A stretch of 16,069 bases of DNA from Bacillota bacterium (lineage in GTDB: Bacteria; Bacillota; Negativicutes; Sporomusales; Sporomusaceae). Shown piece after piece: positions 1 through 6,637 of the stretch. The translations under genes and the position numbers were made by a program. Location: contig JAEWGR010000028.1 of assembly GCA_023388195.1 (NCBI GenBank), positions 1 to 16,069 on the forward strand. Reading direction: 5' to 3'. Below the pieces are notes generated by a model that was given only the letters and a program-made list of their open reading frames with translations, did not search any database and was not told the origin of the DNA. Within the stretch, counting starts at the first letter, position 1. Each line of letters begins with the position of its first letter.

Positions 1-426
1 AACCAGAGCCTGGGCGATATGGGGCCTGCCTATGGCCATCGCCCGGCCGGCAAAATCCACTACCTTATCATAATCGATTACATAGCCTAATTGCTTAAGC
101 TTTTGGACCATCTTTTGGGACCGCTGCAAACGGTCATCCAGGATAATCTCCAGCTGATCTCGCAGCCGGCTGTTATCAATATCAATAAAATAGCCTAAAA
201 TATGTACTTCGTGCCCTGGCAAATCTGTACTAAACTCAATGCCCGGAATAACTGCCAGCCTGTTTTCCTTGCTGCCGGCTGCCCGCAGTTCCAGGTGAGC
301 CGCAACTGTATCGTGATCGGTAATAGCGATATGGCTTAAACCCGCCGCCGCGGCCTGACGGACAATCTCCCCGGGCGATAACCGTCCGTCAGATGCGGTG
401 GAGTGAATATGCAAATCGGCTGTCAT
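1..426 (-). CDS. PHP-domain metal-dependent phosphoesterase (partial, C-terminus off left edge)
   Basis: Only the first 142 codons lie in the window. The N-terminus reads M-T-A-D-L-H-I-H-S-T-A-S-D-G, the first PHP metal-binding motif (H6, H8, D13). The second motif, I-T-D-H-D, is at residues 36-40, followed by P-G-I-E-F-S-T, H-I-L-G-Y-F and G-R-P-H-I-A. This pattern is typical of the YciV/TrpH-type family, hydrolases of nucleotide or nucleic-acid phosphoesters using two or three metal ions (family knowledge); some members are RNase AM or 3',5'-nucleotide bisphosphate phosphatases. The exact substrate cannot be read here. The ATG overlaps the pepA stop codon in an ATGA, so the gene is probably translationally coupled to pepA and shares its transcript. 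No strong ribosome binding site of its own is visible. Confidence 0.9.
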   Translation of the reverse strand, partial: MTADLHIHSTASDGRLSPGEIVRQAAAAGLSHIAITDHDTVAAHLELRAAGSKENRLAVIPGIEFSTDLPGHEVHILGYFIDIDNSRLRDQLEIILDDRLQRSQKMVQKLKQLGYVIDYDKVVDFAGRAMAIGRPHIAQALV

Positions 427-1934
427 AAGCTACCGGAAGCAGTGGCTAACTGAATCAAGGTCCGGATACCGGCCCCTGTTCCCCCTTTCAGGTTATAGCC
501 TTTCACTTTATCTGCATCCGAAGTACCGGCAATGTCAATATGAACCCATGGTGTTTTATCAGCAAACTGGCCGATAAATAAACCGGCAGTAATGGTACCG
601 GCTGCCCGGCCGCCACTATTTTTAAGATCAGCAATCGAGCTTTTTATTTGCTCAAGATATTCTTCATCGTTAGGCATTTCCCACATTTTTTCGCCGGCTT
701 GCCGGGCGGCGGCCATAATGCGCCGGCACCATTCACTGTCATTGGTAATGACGCCGGAGTAAACCGTACCCAGGCCAACCACGCAGGCACCGGTTAAAGT
801 TGCCAGATCAACAATCTTAGTGGCGCCAATCTTTTTGGCATAGCTAACAGCATCTGCCAGAACTAAACGGCCTTCGGCATCCGTATTCAGCACTTCAATT
901 GTTTTTCCGCTCATAGAGGTAATAATATCCCCAGGCCTGTAGGCACTGCCTGAAGGCATATTCTCCGTGCAGGGTACCACGGCCACGATATTCACCTTGG
1001 GTTTTAACTGGCCAATAGCCATCATCGCCCCTAACACGGCAGCACCGCCAGCCATATCCCCCTTCATTTCGTCCATGTTCTGACTGGGTTTGATGGATAT
1101 GCCGCCGCTGTCAAAAGTTATGCCTTTACCGACATAGGCCATGATCTCCCGGCTGGACGGATCACCCATGTATTTTAAAATAATAAGTTTGGGCGGTTCG
1201 GCACTGCCCTGGGCAACTGCCAGCAATGCGCCCATCCCTTGTTGCTGCATATCCTCCTTCTCCAGCAGGCTGAACTCTAAGCCATACTGCCGGGCAAGTT
1301 CTTCTGCCTGTCGGGCCATCCTGGCCGGAGTCATATATTGGGCCGGGTGATTGACCAGGTCACGGGCATAATTCACACTTGCCGCCACTATTTTACCAAA
1401 CTCGGCACCCTTATTGATTGCCGTTATATTACCGGCGCCGGCCTCCACAAGCAACAACTTCTCAATATTGTGCACGTCATGCTCGGCAGACTTATAGCAT
1501 TTAAACTGATATAGACCCATAATCGCGCCTTCAATAACACCCTGCGCCGTAAGCCGGGAGTCGGCTACACCGCAGCCGACAAAATCGCTAATATTAATGG
1601 CTGCCTGTTTAGTCCGCAGCTTGTTGGCCTTCCGCAGGGCAATCGCCGTCAGGGCCCGGGCCTTCTCCAATGTAATATCGGCTTTCTTCCCAGACCCAAG
1701 AAGAATAATACGTTCAGCGCTGATCATACCCAGCGTATAGATAACAGTGGTTTCGCCATACTTACCGGCCGTAGGCATAGCCTGTATAATTTTATGTATA
1801 TGACCATTCAGAGCCCTGTCAGCCACGCTGGCCGTACTACCGGCAGGCAAACCCTTATCGCCTTCAAACAGGGTAATGATTAAGGTGTCACACACGGTTT
1901 CGATGAGAGCGCCATTAATTACTTCAATTTTCAT
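423..1934 (-). CDS. pepA: Cytosolic leucyl aminopeptidase, peptidase family M17
   Basis: This two-metal exopeptidase releases N-terminal amino acids from peptides in the cytoplasm. Family hallmarks are clear: G-K-G-I-T-F-D-S-G-G around residues 269-278 and the signature N-T-D-A-E-G-R-L around 350-357. By family alignment the metal ligands would be K270, D275, D293, D352 and E354, with catalytic R356. I start the gene at the ATG ending at 1934 (503 residues), because GAGGAG sits 6-7 bases upstream and the protein then begins M-K-I-E-V-I. A reading frame extends ten codons further upstream but has no such site. Length is normal for the family. The stop overlaps the PHP gene by four bases. A possible promoter lies in the short gap toward spoVS, behind the spoVS terminator. 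Confidence 0.95.
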   Translation of the reverse strand: MKIEVINGALIETVCDTLIITLFEGDKGLPAGSTASVADRALNGHIHKIIQAMPTAGKYGETTVIYTLGMISAERIILLGSGKKADITLEKARALTAIALRKANKLRTKQAAINISDFVGCGVADSRLTAQGVIEGAIMGLYQFKCYKSAEHDVHNIEKLLLVEAGAGNITAINKGAEFGKIVAASVNYARDLVNHPAQYMTPARMARQAEELARQYGLEFSLLEKEDMQQQGMGALLAVAQGSAEPPKLIILKYMGDPSSREIMAYVGKGITFDSGGISIKPSQNMDEMKGDMAGGAAVLGAMMAIGQLKPKVNIVAVVPCTENMPSGSAYRPGDIITSMSGKTIEVLNTDAEGRLVLADAVSYAKKIGATKIVDLATLTGACVVGLGTVYSGVITNDSEWCRRIMAAARQAGEKMWEMPNDEEYLEQIKSSIADLKNSGGRAAGTITAGLFIGQFADKTPWVHIDIAGTSDADKVKGYNLKGGTGAGIRTLIQLATASGSL

Positions 1935-1955
1935 TTTTCCACTCCTCGTAGTCGA

Positions 1956-1998
1956 TAGTACCAAACATTATTATATTATGCCATAAAATTCGGTACTA
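1956..1998. repeat. Perfect 7-bp inverted repeat flanking the pepA promoter region
   Basis: TAGTACC (1956-1962) and GGTACTA (1992-1998) are exact reverse complements, 29 bases apart. Between them, on the minus strand, lies an AT-rich stretch with TATAAT (1970-1975) that could be the pepA -10 box; no good -35 box accompanies it. Paired half-sites around a promoter could be an operator, but the arms are short and the match may be chance. Confidence 0.3.
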
Positions 1999-2005
1999 AA
2001 ACAGT

Positions 2006-2032
2006 AAAACCTGTTCAGTTAGAACAGGTTTT
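2006..2032 (-). terminator. Intrinsic terminator after spoVS
   Basis: An exact 11-bp inverted repeat, AAAACCTGTTC with its reverse complement, has a 5-base loop. It lies 17 bases past the spoVS stop. On the minus strand the stem ends in TTTT, followed by ACTGTTTT, so the U-tract is interrupted. The stem is moderate in GC, so termination may be partial, with some read-through into pepA. Confidence 0.65.
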
Positions 2033-2048
2033 GAGTATTCTGTAATGT

Positions 2049-2309
2049 TTAGCGGGGCTCAACTATTAATTTGATGGCTGTACGTTCCTCACCATCAATA
2101 AGAATATCAGTGAAAGCGGGGATGCAAATTAAGTCAACACCGTGCGGAGCTACAAATCCTCTGGCAATCGCTACTGCTTTTACAGCCTGGTTGAGTGCGC
2201 CTGCGCCGATCGCCTGAATCTCGGCACCGCCCCGTTCTCTAAGCACCCCGGCCAAGGCCCCTGCTACAGAATTAGGATTGGATTTTGCTGATACTTTCAA
2301 GACATCCAT
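2049..2309 (-). CDS. spoVS: Stage V sporulation protein S
   Basis: This 86-residue protein has the highly conserved SpoVS sequence, starting M-D-V-L-K-V-S-A and ending in a basic V-E-P-R. SpoVS is a small Alba-like fold protein, probably nucleic-acid binding. In Bacillus subtilis it is needed for normal septation and coat assembly late in sporulation (family knowledge). Full length is present. A strong ribosome binding site, AGGAGGG, lies nine bases upstream of the ATG. The gene has its own promoter with an excellent SigH match at 2370-2396 and a terminator just after its stop, so it is probably monocistronic with some read-through to pepA. Its position after rny matches the Bacillus order. 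Confidence 0.96.
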   Translation of the reverse strand: MDVLKVSAKSNPNSVAGALAGVLRERGGAEIQAIGAGALNQAVKAVAIARGFVAPHGVDLICIPAFTDILIDGEERTAIKLIVEPR

Positions 2310-2369
2310 GTTTTTATGTGCCCTCCTTTGAATTAAAAAAAAACGTAATTAGTCCTATAAAATAGATAT

Positions 2370-2396
2370 ATTCGTTATACGGGAAAAAATTCCTTT
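2370..2396 (-). promoter_or_regulatory. SigH-type promoter for spoVS
   Basis: On the minus strand the -35 element is AAAGGAATT (2388-2396), then exactly 11 bases, then AACGAAT (2370-2376). This fits the Bacillus SigH consensus RnAGGAwWW-N11/12-RnnGAAT at every defined position. Transcription would begin about 50 bases before the spoVS start codon. spoVS is SigH-dependent in B. subtilis, which supports the call. Confidence 0.75.
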
Positions 2397-2487
2397 ATCC
2401 ATATACAAAAAAATCTAATAATTACAACAAATACACACTAAATCGTTTTTTTCTAGTACTCGCGGAGGCCATTTTTGTCGTTACCTG

Positions 2488-3009
2488 TTATTTATTAAAC
2501 ACAAACACCCGGCCGTCTTCACGAATTCCGATCAGACTGTGGTCATCATTGTCTTGTTCTCGCATATTTTCCAGCATATCTTCAATTACTGCTTCCTGCA
2601 GCAGCAAATCTTCCTCCAGCATCGCATCATTGCGGTCTGCCACCAACCTTTCAGCAAATCTTTCCCGCAATAGTTTAATTGTCAGTCCCATCTCTCCCCG
2701 TGACATTGTCTGTACGTCCCGCAGCACAGTTAAAATTGCCACTTGCTCATAGGAACTTAGTTCAACATCAATGCTGCTGTCTGTAATCCCCTCCAGCAAA
2801 TGGTAGGCGGCAATACTATTAATAAGAAGTCCTTTGGCGGCTTCAAATTCTGTAGCGGTAGGAATACCAGCAATCATAAAAGTAAGTTTAAGTGAGTTAG
2901 CATCAGGATCAAAATTAATTGTACCTATTTCAGGATAGCGCACCAGCATGGATATAAGAAGGTTTGCGCCATCGGAAACCTGTTGGTCACTTTGGCAAAG
3001 TTCAGGCAT
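2488..3009 (-). CDS. Unrecognised acidic protein of 173 residues in the ymdB position
   Basis: I do not recognise this family. The protein is soluble, with no signal peptide or membrane segment. The N-terminal half alternates predicted strands and helices: a strand around T-I-N-F-D-P-D-A-N-S-L-K-L-T-F (30-44), a helix around 54-73, and a strand around S-S-I-D-V-E-L (78-84). The C-terminal half is helical, with a very acidic stretch at about 129-155 containing D-A-M-L-E-E-D and E-D-M-L-E-N-M-R-E-Q, and it ends in a short strand, G-R-V-F-V-F-N-K. It sits between rny and spoVS, where Bacillus carries the phosphodiesterase gene ymdB, but it has no metallophosphatase motifs. GGTGA lies six bases before the ATG, a modest binding site. 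A long GC-rich leader lies upstream. Being a real gene is likely from length, composition and spacing; function is unknown. Confidence 0.75.
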   Translation of the reverse strand: MPELCQSDQQVSDGANLLISMLVRYPEIGTINFDPDANSLKLTFMIAGIPTATEFEAAKGLLINSIAAYHLLEGITDSSIDVELSSYEQVAILTVLRDVQTMSRGEMGLTIKLLRERFAERLVADRNDAMLEEDLLLQEAVIEDMLENMREQDNDDHSLIGIREDGRVFVFNK

Positions 3010-3110
3010 CTGTTTTCACCGTCCATATTTGTATAAATAAATAATTGCTTGTGAAGTTATGTTGTAACTATTCTCTAGAAGATATATAAATCCTGCTTTA
3101 AATTTCTGGG

Positions 3111-3215
3111 AAAAAAGCTAAGAAAATCCTTGGCTCGTGCCCTGTCCTTCACGACGCCGCAGAAGCCGCCTGAACCCTTTAAGGTATAGTCGCTCTTACG
3201 TCCATATAAATTCCC
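3111..3215 (-). ncRNA. Candidate structured leader or small RNA upstream of the 173-residue gene
   Basis: Within an AT-rich gap this block is unusually GC-rich and self-complementary on the minus strand. Visible elements in order are a 4-bp stem ACCT/GGGT with loop TAAA (3174-3185); GCGGC pairing with GCGGC around loop TTCT with a central G-G mismatch (3156-3169); and TCGTG/CACGA closing a ten-base loop (3135-3154). Last comes an imperfect hairpin, GCCAAG/CTTAGC, followed by six T (3111-3134), which looks like an intrinsic terminator. An aptamer-like fold followed by a terminator about 100 bases before a start codon is the layout of a riboswitch or attenuator; a free small RNA is also possible. 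I compared it from memory with common riboswitch motifs and found no match. Confidence 0.4.
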
Positions 3216-3224
3216 TCAGAATAA

Positions 3225-3257
3225 AAAACGGCTTTTACCCAATGGTAAAGCCGTTTT
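3225..3257 (-). terminator. Intrinsic terminator after rny
   Basis: On the minus strand AAAACGGCTTTACC pairs with GGTAAAAGCCGTTTT with one bulged base, around a short ATTG loop, ending in TTTTTT and TATTC. It begins 17 bases after the rny stop codon. The long stem with GCCG at its base and an uninterrupted T-run makes this a convincing terminator separating rny from the leader of the 173-residue gene. Confidence 0.88.
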
Positions 3258-3274
3258 ACATGGTCGTTTAATTT

Positions 3275-4819
3275 CTATTTAGCATAATCAACAGCCCGCG
3301 TTTCACGAATCACGGTTACTTTAATCTGACCCGGATATTCGAGCTCGCCTTCAATCTTCTTGACTATATCCCGGACTAAACGGACAGCTGTTAAATCGTC
3401 AATCTTATCCGGCTTAACCATAATACGAATTTCGCGACCCGCTTGAATCGCAAAAGATTTCTCTACGCCATCAAATGATTCAGCAATTTCTTCCAATCGT
3501 GTTAATCGCTTCAGATAGCTTTCTAGAGTCTCTCTGCGAGCCCCTGGCCGAGCGGCCGAGACTGCATCCGCAGCTGCTACAAGCACAGCCTGGATAGTCT
3601 TAGGCTCTTCATCTCCATGGTGAGCAGCGATAGCATTAATAACTTCGGCCGATTCACGATACTTTTTGGCCAAATCAGCGCCAATGGTTACATGAGGGCC
3701 TTCCACTTCATGGTCTACAGCCTTACCAATATCATGCAGCAAACCGGCCCGTTTAGCTAACATAACATCTACACCAAGTTCAGCTGCCATAACACCTGCC
3801 AGATGGGCTACTTCGATTGAGTGTTTAAGTACATTCTGACCATAACTGGTACGGAATTTTAACCTTCCGAGAAGTTTTATCAGTTCTGGATGCAGGCCGT
3901 GAACACCGGTTTCAAATGTGGCCTGTTCGCCTGCTTCCTTAATTTTCTGTTCAACTTCTTTTTGTGCTTTCTCAACCATCTCTTCGATACGGGCAGGGTG
4001 AATCCGGCCGTCCACAATCAGTTTTTCCAGCGCAATTCTGGCAACTTCCCGACGGACAGGATCAAACCCGGATAAAATAACAGCCTCTGGAGTATCATCG
4101 ATAATCAAATCAATCCCGGTAAGTGTTTCCAGGGTTCGAATATTGCGGCCTTCACGCCCGATTATCCGGCCTTTCATTTCATCATTAGGCAAAGCAACCA
4201 CAGATACGGTTGTTTCGGCCACATGATCGGCGGCACAGCGTTGAATAGCTAACGATATAATCTCTCTGGCTTTCTTATCCGCATCTTCTTTGGCCTGTTG
4301 TTCCAGGTCTTTGATTAACATTGCTGTCTCATGCTTAATTTCTTCCTCAACATTGGCAAGCAGTAAACTGCGGGCCTCTTCCGAGGTTAAGCCAGACAGC
4401 CTTTCGAGTTCGGTTTGTTGCTTACTATAAAGTTCGTTAATCTTTTCCTGGCTTTTATCAATCTCAGTTTCTTTACGACTGAGAATTTCTTCCTTCTTTT
4501 CGAGGGAATCAATTTTGCGGTCGAGGTTCTCTTCCTTTTGCACCAGGCGTCGTTCTAACCGCTGAAGTTCTGTACGTCGATCCTTGATTTCACGTTCGAG
4601 TTCATTTCTTAATTTATGAATTTCTTCTTTGGCTTCTATTAACGCTTCTTTTTTCTTAGATTCACCAGATTTTTCAGCGTCCTCGACAATCTTTCTTGCT
4701 GCATTCTCAGCAGAAGCAATTTTAGCCTCAGCTATATTCTTGCGTACCCAGTAACCACCGCCAGCACCCAAGAGCCCGACTATAATTGCAGTAATAATAA
4801 CCTCTACTATAAGTTCCAC
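3275..4819 (-). CDS. rny: Ribonuclease Y, membrane-anchored mRNA-decay endonuclease
   Basis: RNase Y initiates mRNA turnover at the inner face of the membrane. The domain order is canonical: one N-terminal membrane helix (about residues 4-25, I-I-T-A-I-I-V-G-L-L-G-A), a long charged coiled coil (about 30-190), a KH RNA-binding domain with G-R-I-I-G-R-E-G-R-N-I (218-228), an HD domain with catalytic H-D in L-L-H-D-I-G-K-A (362-363), and a conserved C-terminal domain. The start is uncertain. The perfect Shine-Dalgarno AAGGAGGTG spans 4817-4825, and the in-frame GTG at 4819 overlaps it. The first in-frame codon at ideal spacing is ATA at 4810, a rare start. A TTG at 4906 would add 29 residues, but it has poor spacing and would put a strong hairpin into coding sequence. 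The GTG end used here is a compromise within nine bases of the likely start. Confidence 0.93.
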   Translation of the reverse strand: MELIVEVIITAIIVGLLGAGGGYWVRKNIAEAKIASAENAARKIVEDAEKSGESKKKEALIEAKEEIHKLRNELEREIKDRRTELQRLERRLVQKEENLDRKIDSLEKKEEILSRKETEIDKSQEKINELYSKQQTELERLSGLTSEEARSLLLANVEEEIKHETAMLIKDLEQQAKEDADKKAREIISLAIQRCAADHVAETTVSVVALPNDEMKGRIIGREGRNIRTLETLTGIDLIIDDTPEAVILSGFDPVRREVARIALEKLIVDGRIHPARIEEMVEKAQKEVEQKIKEAGEQATFETGVHGLHPELIKLLGRLKFRTSYGQNVLKHSIEVAHLAGVMAAELGVDVMLAKRAGLLHDIGKAVDHEVEGPHVTIGADLAKKYRESAEVINAIAAHHGDEEPKTIQAVLVAAADAVSAARPGARRETLESYLKRLTRLEEIAESFDGVEKSFAIQAGREIRIMVKPDKIDDLTAVRLVRDIVKKIEGELEYPGQIKVTVIRETRAVDYAK

Positions 4820-4825
4820 CTCCTT
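4819..4825 (-). promoter_or_regulatory. Strong Shine-Dalgarno deciding the rny start
   Basis: AAGGAGG followed by TG on the minus strand is a full-length match to the 16S anti-Shine-Dalgarno tail. It is eight bases from the in-frame ATA at 4808-4810. It argues that translation starts next to the membrane helix, as in other RNase Y proteins, and not at the upstream TTG. Confidence 0.7.
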
Positions 4826-4849
4826 ACTAAAATACTGTATTAAGGGTAA

Positions 4850-4868
4850 AGCCGAGCTTAACTCGGCT
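4850..4868 (-). promoter_or_regulatory. GC-rich hairpin in the rny leader
   Basis: AGCCGAG and CTCGGCT form an exact 7-bp stem with loop TTAAG, about 25 bases upstream of the rny ribosome binding site. On the minus strand it is followed by TTTACCCTTAAT, a poor U-tract, so it may be a weak terminator of the recA-recX transcript, an attenuator, or a stabilising 5' structure of rny mRNA. Confidence 0.5.
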
Positions 4869-4984
4869 CTTAAAAGTAGCTCTTCAATTGCTTTATCAGC
4901 CTTCAAGCTCTCCTAAAAGTACCTAACAGATTGGCTGTGTTTCACGATTGGATAATTTTATTTTAAATGTTTTTCAAATGAGTG

Positions 4985-5428
4985 TCAAGGCGCCATATCC
5001 CTAAGGCGCTCTAAAACTTTACGAACCGTTCCGGTCTTGAATCCTTTGGCAGCCAAACGGCGGACTAACTTGTTCATATCTTCACCGTTCCCGGCACGAA
5101 AATGCCTGGCAGCCAGTCTGAAAGCCGCCTCATATTCAAACTCCCCGTCCAGGTCTGCCAGCTTGTCGGTAATTAAGTCTGCCGGCAACCCCCGGCGCCG
5201 TAATCTCATAAATGTTTCCCGTATACTATATTTACTCATTTCTGCATATTGGCCCAGAAGCACATCACAAAGCGCGGCATCATTAAGATAGCCGCGCTCA
5301 GTAACATATTGAACAGCCTGGTTTACCGCCAGTTCATCATAACCCTGGTTCAGAAGCTTTTGTTCAAGTTCATATTGACTATGAGACCTAAACCTTAACA
5401 TTTTAACAGCCATTTCAACTATATTCAT
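4985..5428 (-). CDS. recX: Regulatory protein RecX
   Basis: RecX binds RecA filaments and modulates their assembly and activity, restraining recombinase and co-protease function. The 147 residues show the three-repeat all-helical RecX layout: an N-terminal R-S-H-S-Q-Y-E-L-E-Q-K-L motif (about 14-25), then R-G-Y-L-N-D-A-A (45-52), then S-I-R-E-T-F-M-R-L-R-R-R-G-L near 68-81, and a C-terminal R-R-L-A-A-K-G-F (about 123-130). The start codon lies five bases after the recA stop, with GAGG inside the recA terminus as a likely binding site, so it is probably coupled to recA and LexA-controlled with it. The length is typical of short Firmicute RecX proteins. Confidence 0.9.
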   Translation of the reverse strand: MNIVEMAVKMLRFRSHSQYELEQKLLNQGYDELAVNQAVQYVTERGYLNDAALCDVLLGQYAEMSKYSIRETFMRLRRRGLPADLITDKLADLDGEFEYEAAFRLAARHFRAGNGEDMNKLVRRLAAKGFKTGTVRKVLERLRDMAP

Positions 5429-5433
5429 CTTGA

Positions 5434-6540
5434 TTAAGCCTCAAAAACATCATCTTTATCTTCATCCTCAGTGTTAGGTAAAAATTCATCACTAAGGGCA
5501 TGATCAATCTGGGCATCGCCGCCGGCCAACAGCATTTCCCGGATTTTACGGTCTATCTCATCCGCAATCTGCCGATTGTCCTTTAGAAACTCTTTTACGT
5601 TTTCCCGGCCCTGGCCCAGCCGCTGGTCTTTATAGGAAAACCAGGCGCCGCTCTTATTAATAATTTCAAGCTTAACCCCAATATCGACAAGGCTGCCCTC
5701 CCGGGAAATCCCTTCACCGTACATAATATCAAATTCGGCCTGTTTAAAAGGAGGCGCTACTTTATTTTTGACAACTTTCACTTTCGTACGGTTGCCAACT
5801 ACATCATTACCTTGTTTCAGGCTCTCCGATTTCCGTACATCCAGGCGGATGGAGGCATAAAACTTTAACGCCCGCCCACCGGTAGTTGTTTCCGGATTGC
5901 CAAACATGACACCGACTTTTTCCCGGATTTGATTGATAAAAATAACGGTAGTCCGGGATTTACTGATAATACCGGTTAGTTTCCGCAAGGCCTGGGACAT
6001 CAGCCTGGCATGCAGACCCACATGGGAGTCGCCCATATCACCGTCGATCTCGTTTTTGGGCACTAAGGCCGCTACCGAGTCAATAACAATAATATCAATC
6101 GCTGCACTGCGCACCAGTGCCTCAGCAATCTCCAGCGCCTGCTCCCCGTTATCAGGCTGGGAAATGAGCAGATTGTCAATATCAACACCCAGCTTCTTCG
6201 CATAAACCGGATCCAGGGCATGCTCGGCGTCAATAAAAGCGGCAATCCCATCCAGTTTTTGCGCCTCGGCGATAATATGTAAGGAAACGGTCGTTTTACC
6301 TGATGATTCGGGGCCAAATATCTCGACAACCCGGCCGCGCGGTACCCCGCCTACCCCCAGCGCCACATCCAGGGGCAATGACCCTGTGGGAATAACCTCC
6401 AGATTCATTTTGGCGGCAGCTTCGCCAAGCTTCATAATCGCACCTTTACCAAAATCTTTTTCGATCTGGCGCATTGCATTCTCAAGTGCTTTAAATTTAT
6501 CCATTTCCCGGTTCTTCTCGAAATCTTTTGCCTTATCCAT
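5434..6540 (-). CDS. recA: Recombinase A
   Basis: RecA forms ATP-dependent filaments on single-stranded DNA, catalyses strand exchange and triggers LexA self-cleavage. The protein has Walker A G-P-E-S-S-G-K-T (76-83), Walker B I-I-V-I-D-S-V-A-A-L, loop L2 containing G-N-P-E-T-T-T-G-G-R-A-L-K-F, and an acidic tail ending E-D-E-D-K-D-D-V-F-E-A. I use the ATG ending at 6540 (368 residues), with GGGAGG nine bases upstream. A TTG seven codons further up lies ahead of that binding site and is unlikely. A second in-frame ATG at codon 13 (M-D-K-F-K-A-L-E) is a weaker alternative. The gene has its own SigA promoter with a LexA box and forms an operon with recX. It follows a DEAD-box gene here, where most Firmicutes have cinA directly upstream. 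Confidence 0.97.
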   Translation of the reverse strand: MDKAKDFEKNREMDKFKALENAMRQIEKDFGKGAIMKLGEAAAKMNLEVIPTGSLPLDVALGVGGVPRGRVVEIFGPESSGKTTVSLHIIAEAQKLDGIAAFIDAEHALDPVYAKKLGVDIDNLLISQPDNGEQALEIAEALVRSAAIDIIVIDSVAALVPKNEIDGDMGDSHVGLHARLMSQALRKLTGIISKSRTTVIFINQIREKVGVMFGNPETTTGGRALKFYASIRLDVRKSESLKQGNDVVGNRTKVKVVKNKVAPPFKQAEFDIMYGEGISREGSLVDIGVKLEIINKSGAWFSYKDQRLGQGRENVKEFLKDNRQIADEIDRKIREMLLAGGDAQIDHALSDEFLPNTEDEDKDDVFEA

Positions 6541-6571
6541 TACCTGAGCCCTCCCCCGCAACTATATCACC

Positions 6572-6600
6572 ATTTTACAAACATTTGTTCGTTTTGTCAA
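6572..6600 (-). promoter_or_regulatory. SigA promoter of recA
   Basis: The minus strand carries a perfect -35 TTGACA (6595-6600), a 17-base spacer and -10 TAAAAT (6572-6577), about 30 bases upstream of the recA ATG. It gives recA a promoter independent of cinA and the helicase gene. Confidence 0.9.
6578..6591 (-). promoter_or_regulatory. LexA (SOS) box in the recA promoter spacer
   Basis: CGAACAAATGTTTG fits the Gram-positive LexA operator CGAAC-N4-GTTyG. It lies wholly inside the 17-base spacer between the -35 and -10 boxes, so bound LexA would occlude RNA polymerase. It predicts DNA-damage induction of recA and recX. Confidence 0.88.
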
Positions 6601-6637
6601 TGATAACATTACCGGTTGCAGGTTATCCTTTTTCTGT

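Noticed and set aside
3010..3110. SigE- or SigK-like promoter boxes between the candidate leader and the 173-residue gene.
   Set aside because: Only partial matches with wrong spacing in very AT-rich sequence; not above chance.
3135..3154. ACAGGGCA on the minus strand resembles the start of a c-di-GMP-I (GEMM) aptamer.
   Set aside because: The following conserved AAACC, tetraloop receptor and GGACGCAAAGCC segments are missing.
4820..4906. RNase Y N-terminal extension starting at TTG 4906.
   Set aside because: Its binding site is only three bases away, it encodes through a perfect hairpin, and it places 30 residues before the membrane helix that normally begins RNase Y.
6603..6628. GATAAC and GTTATC inverted repeat after the helicase gene as a terminator.
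   Set aside because: Only six pairs with a long loop and no T-run follow; it also abuts the recA promoter.
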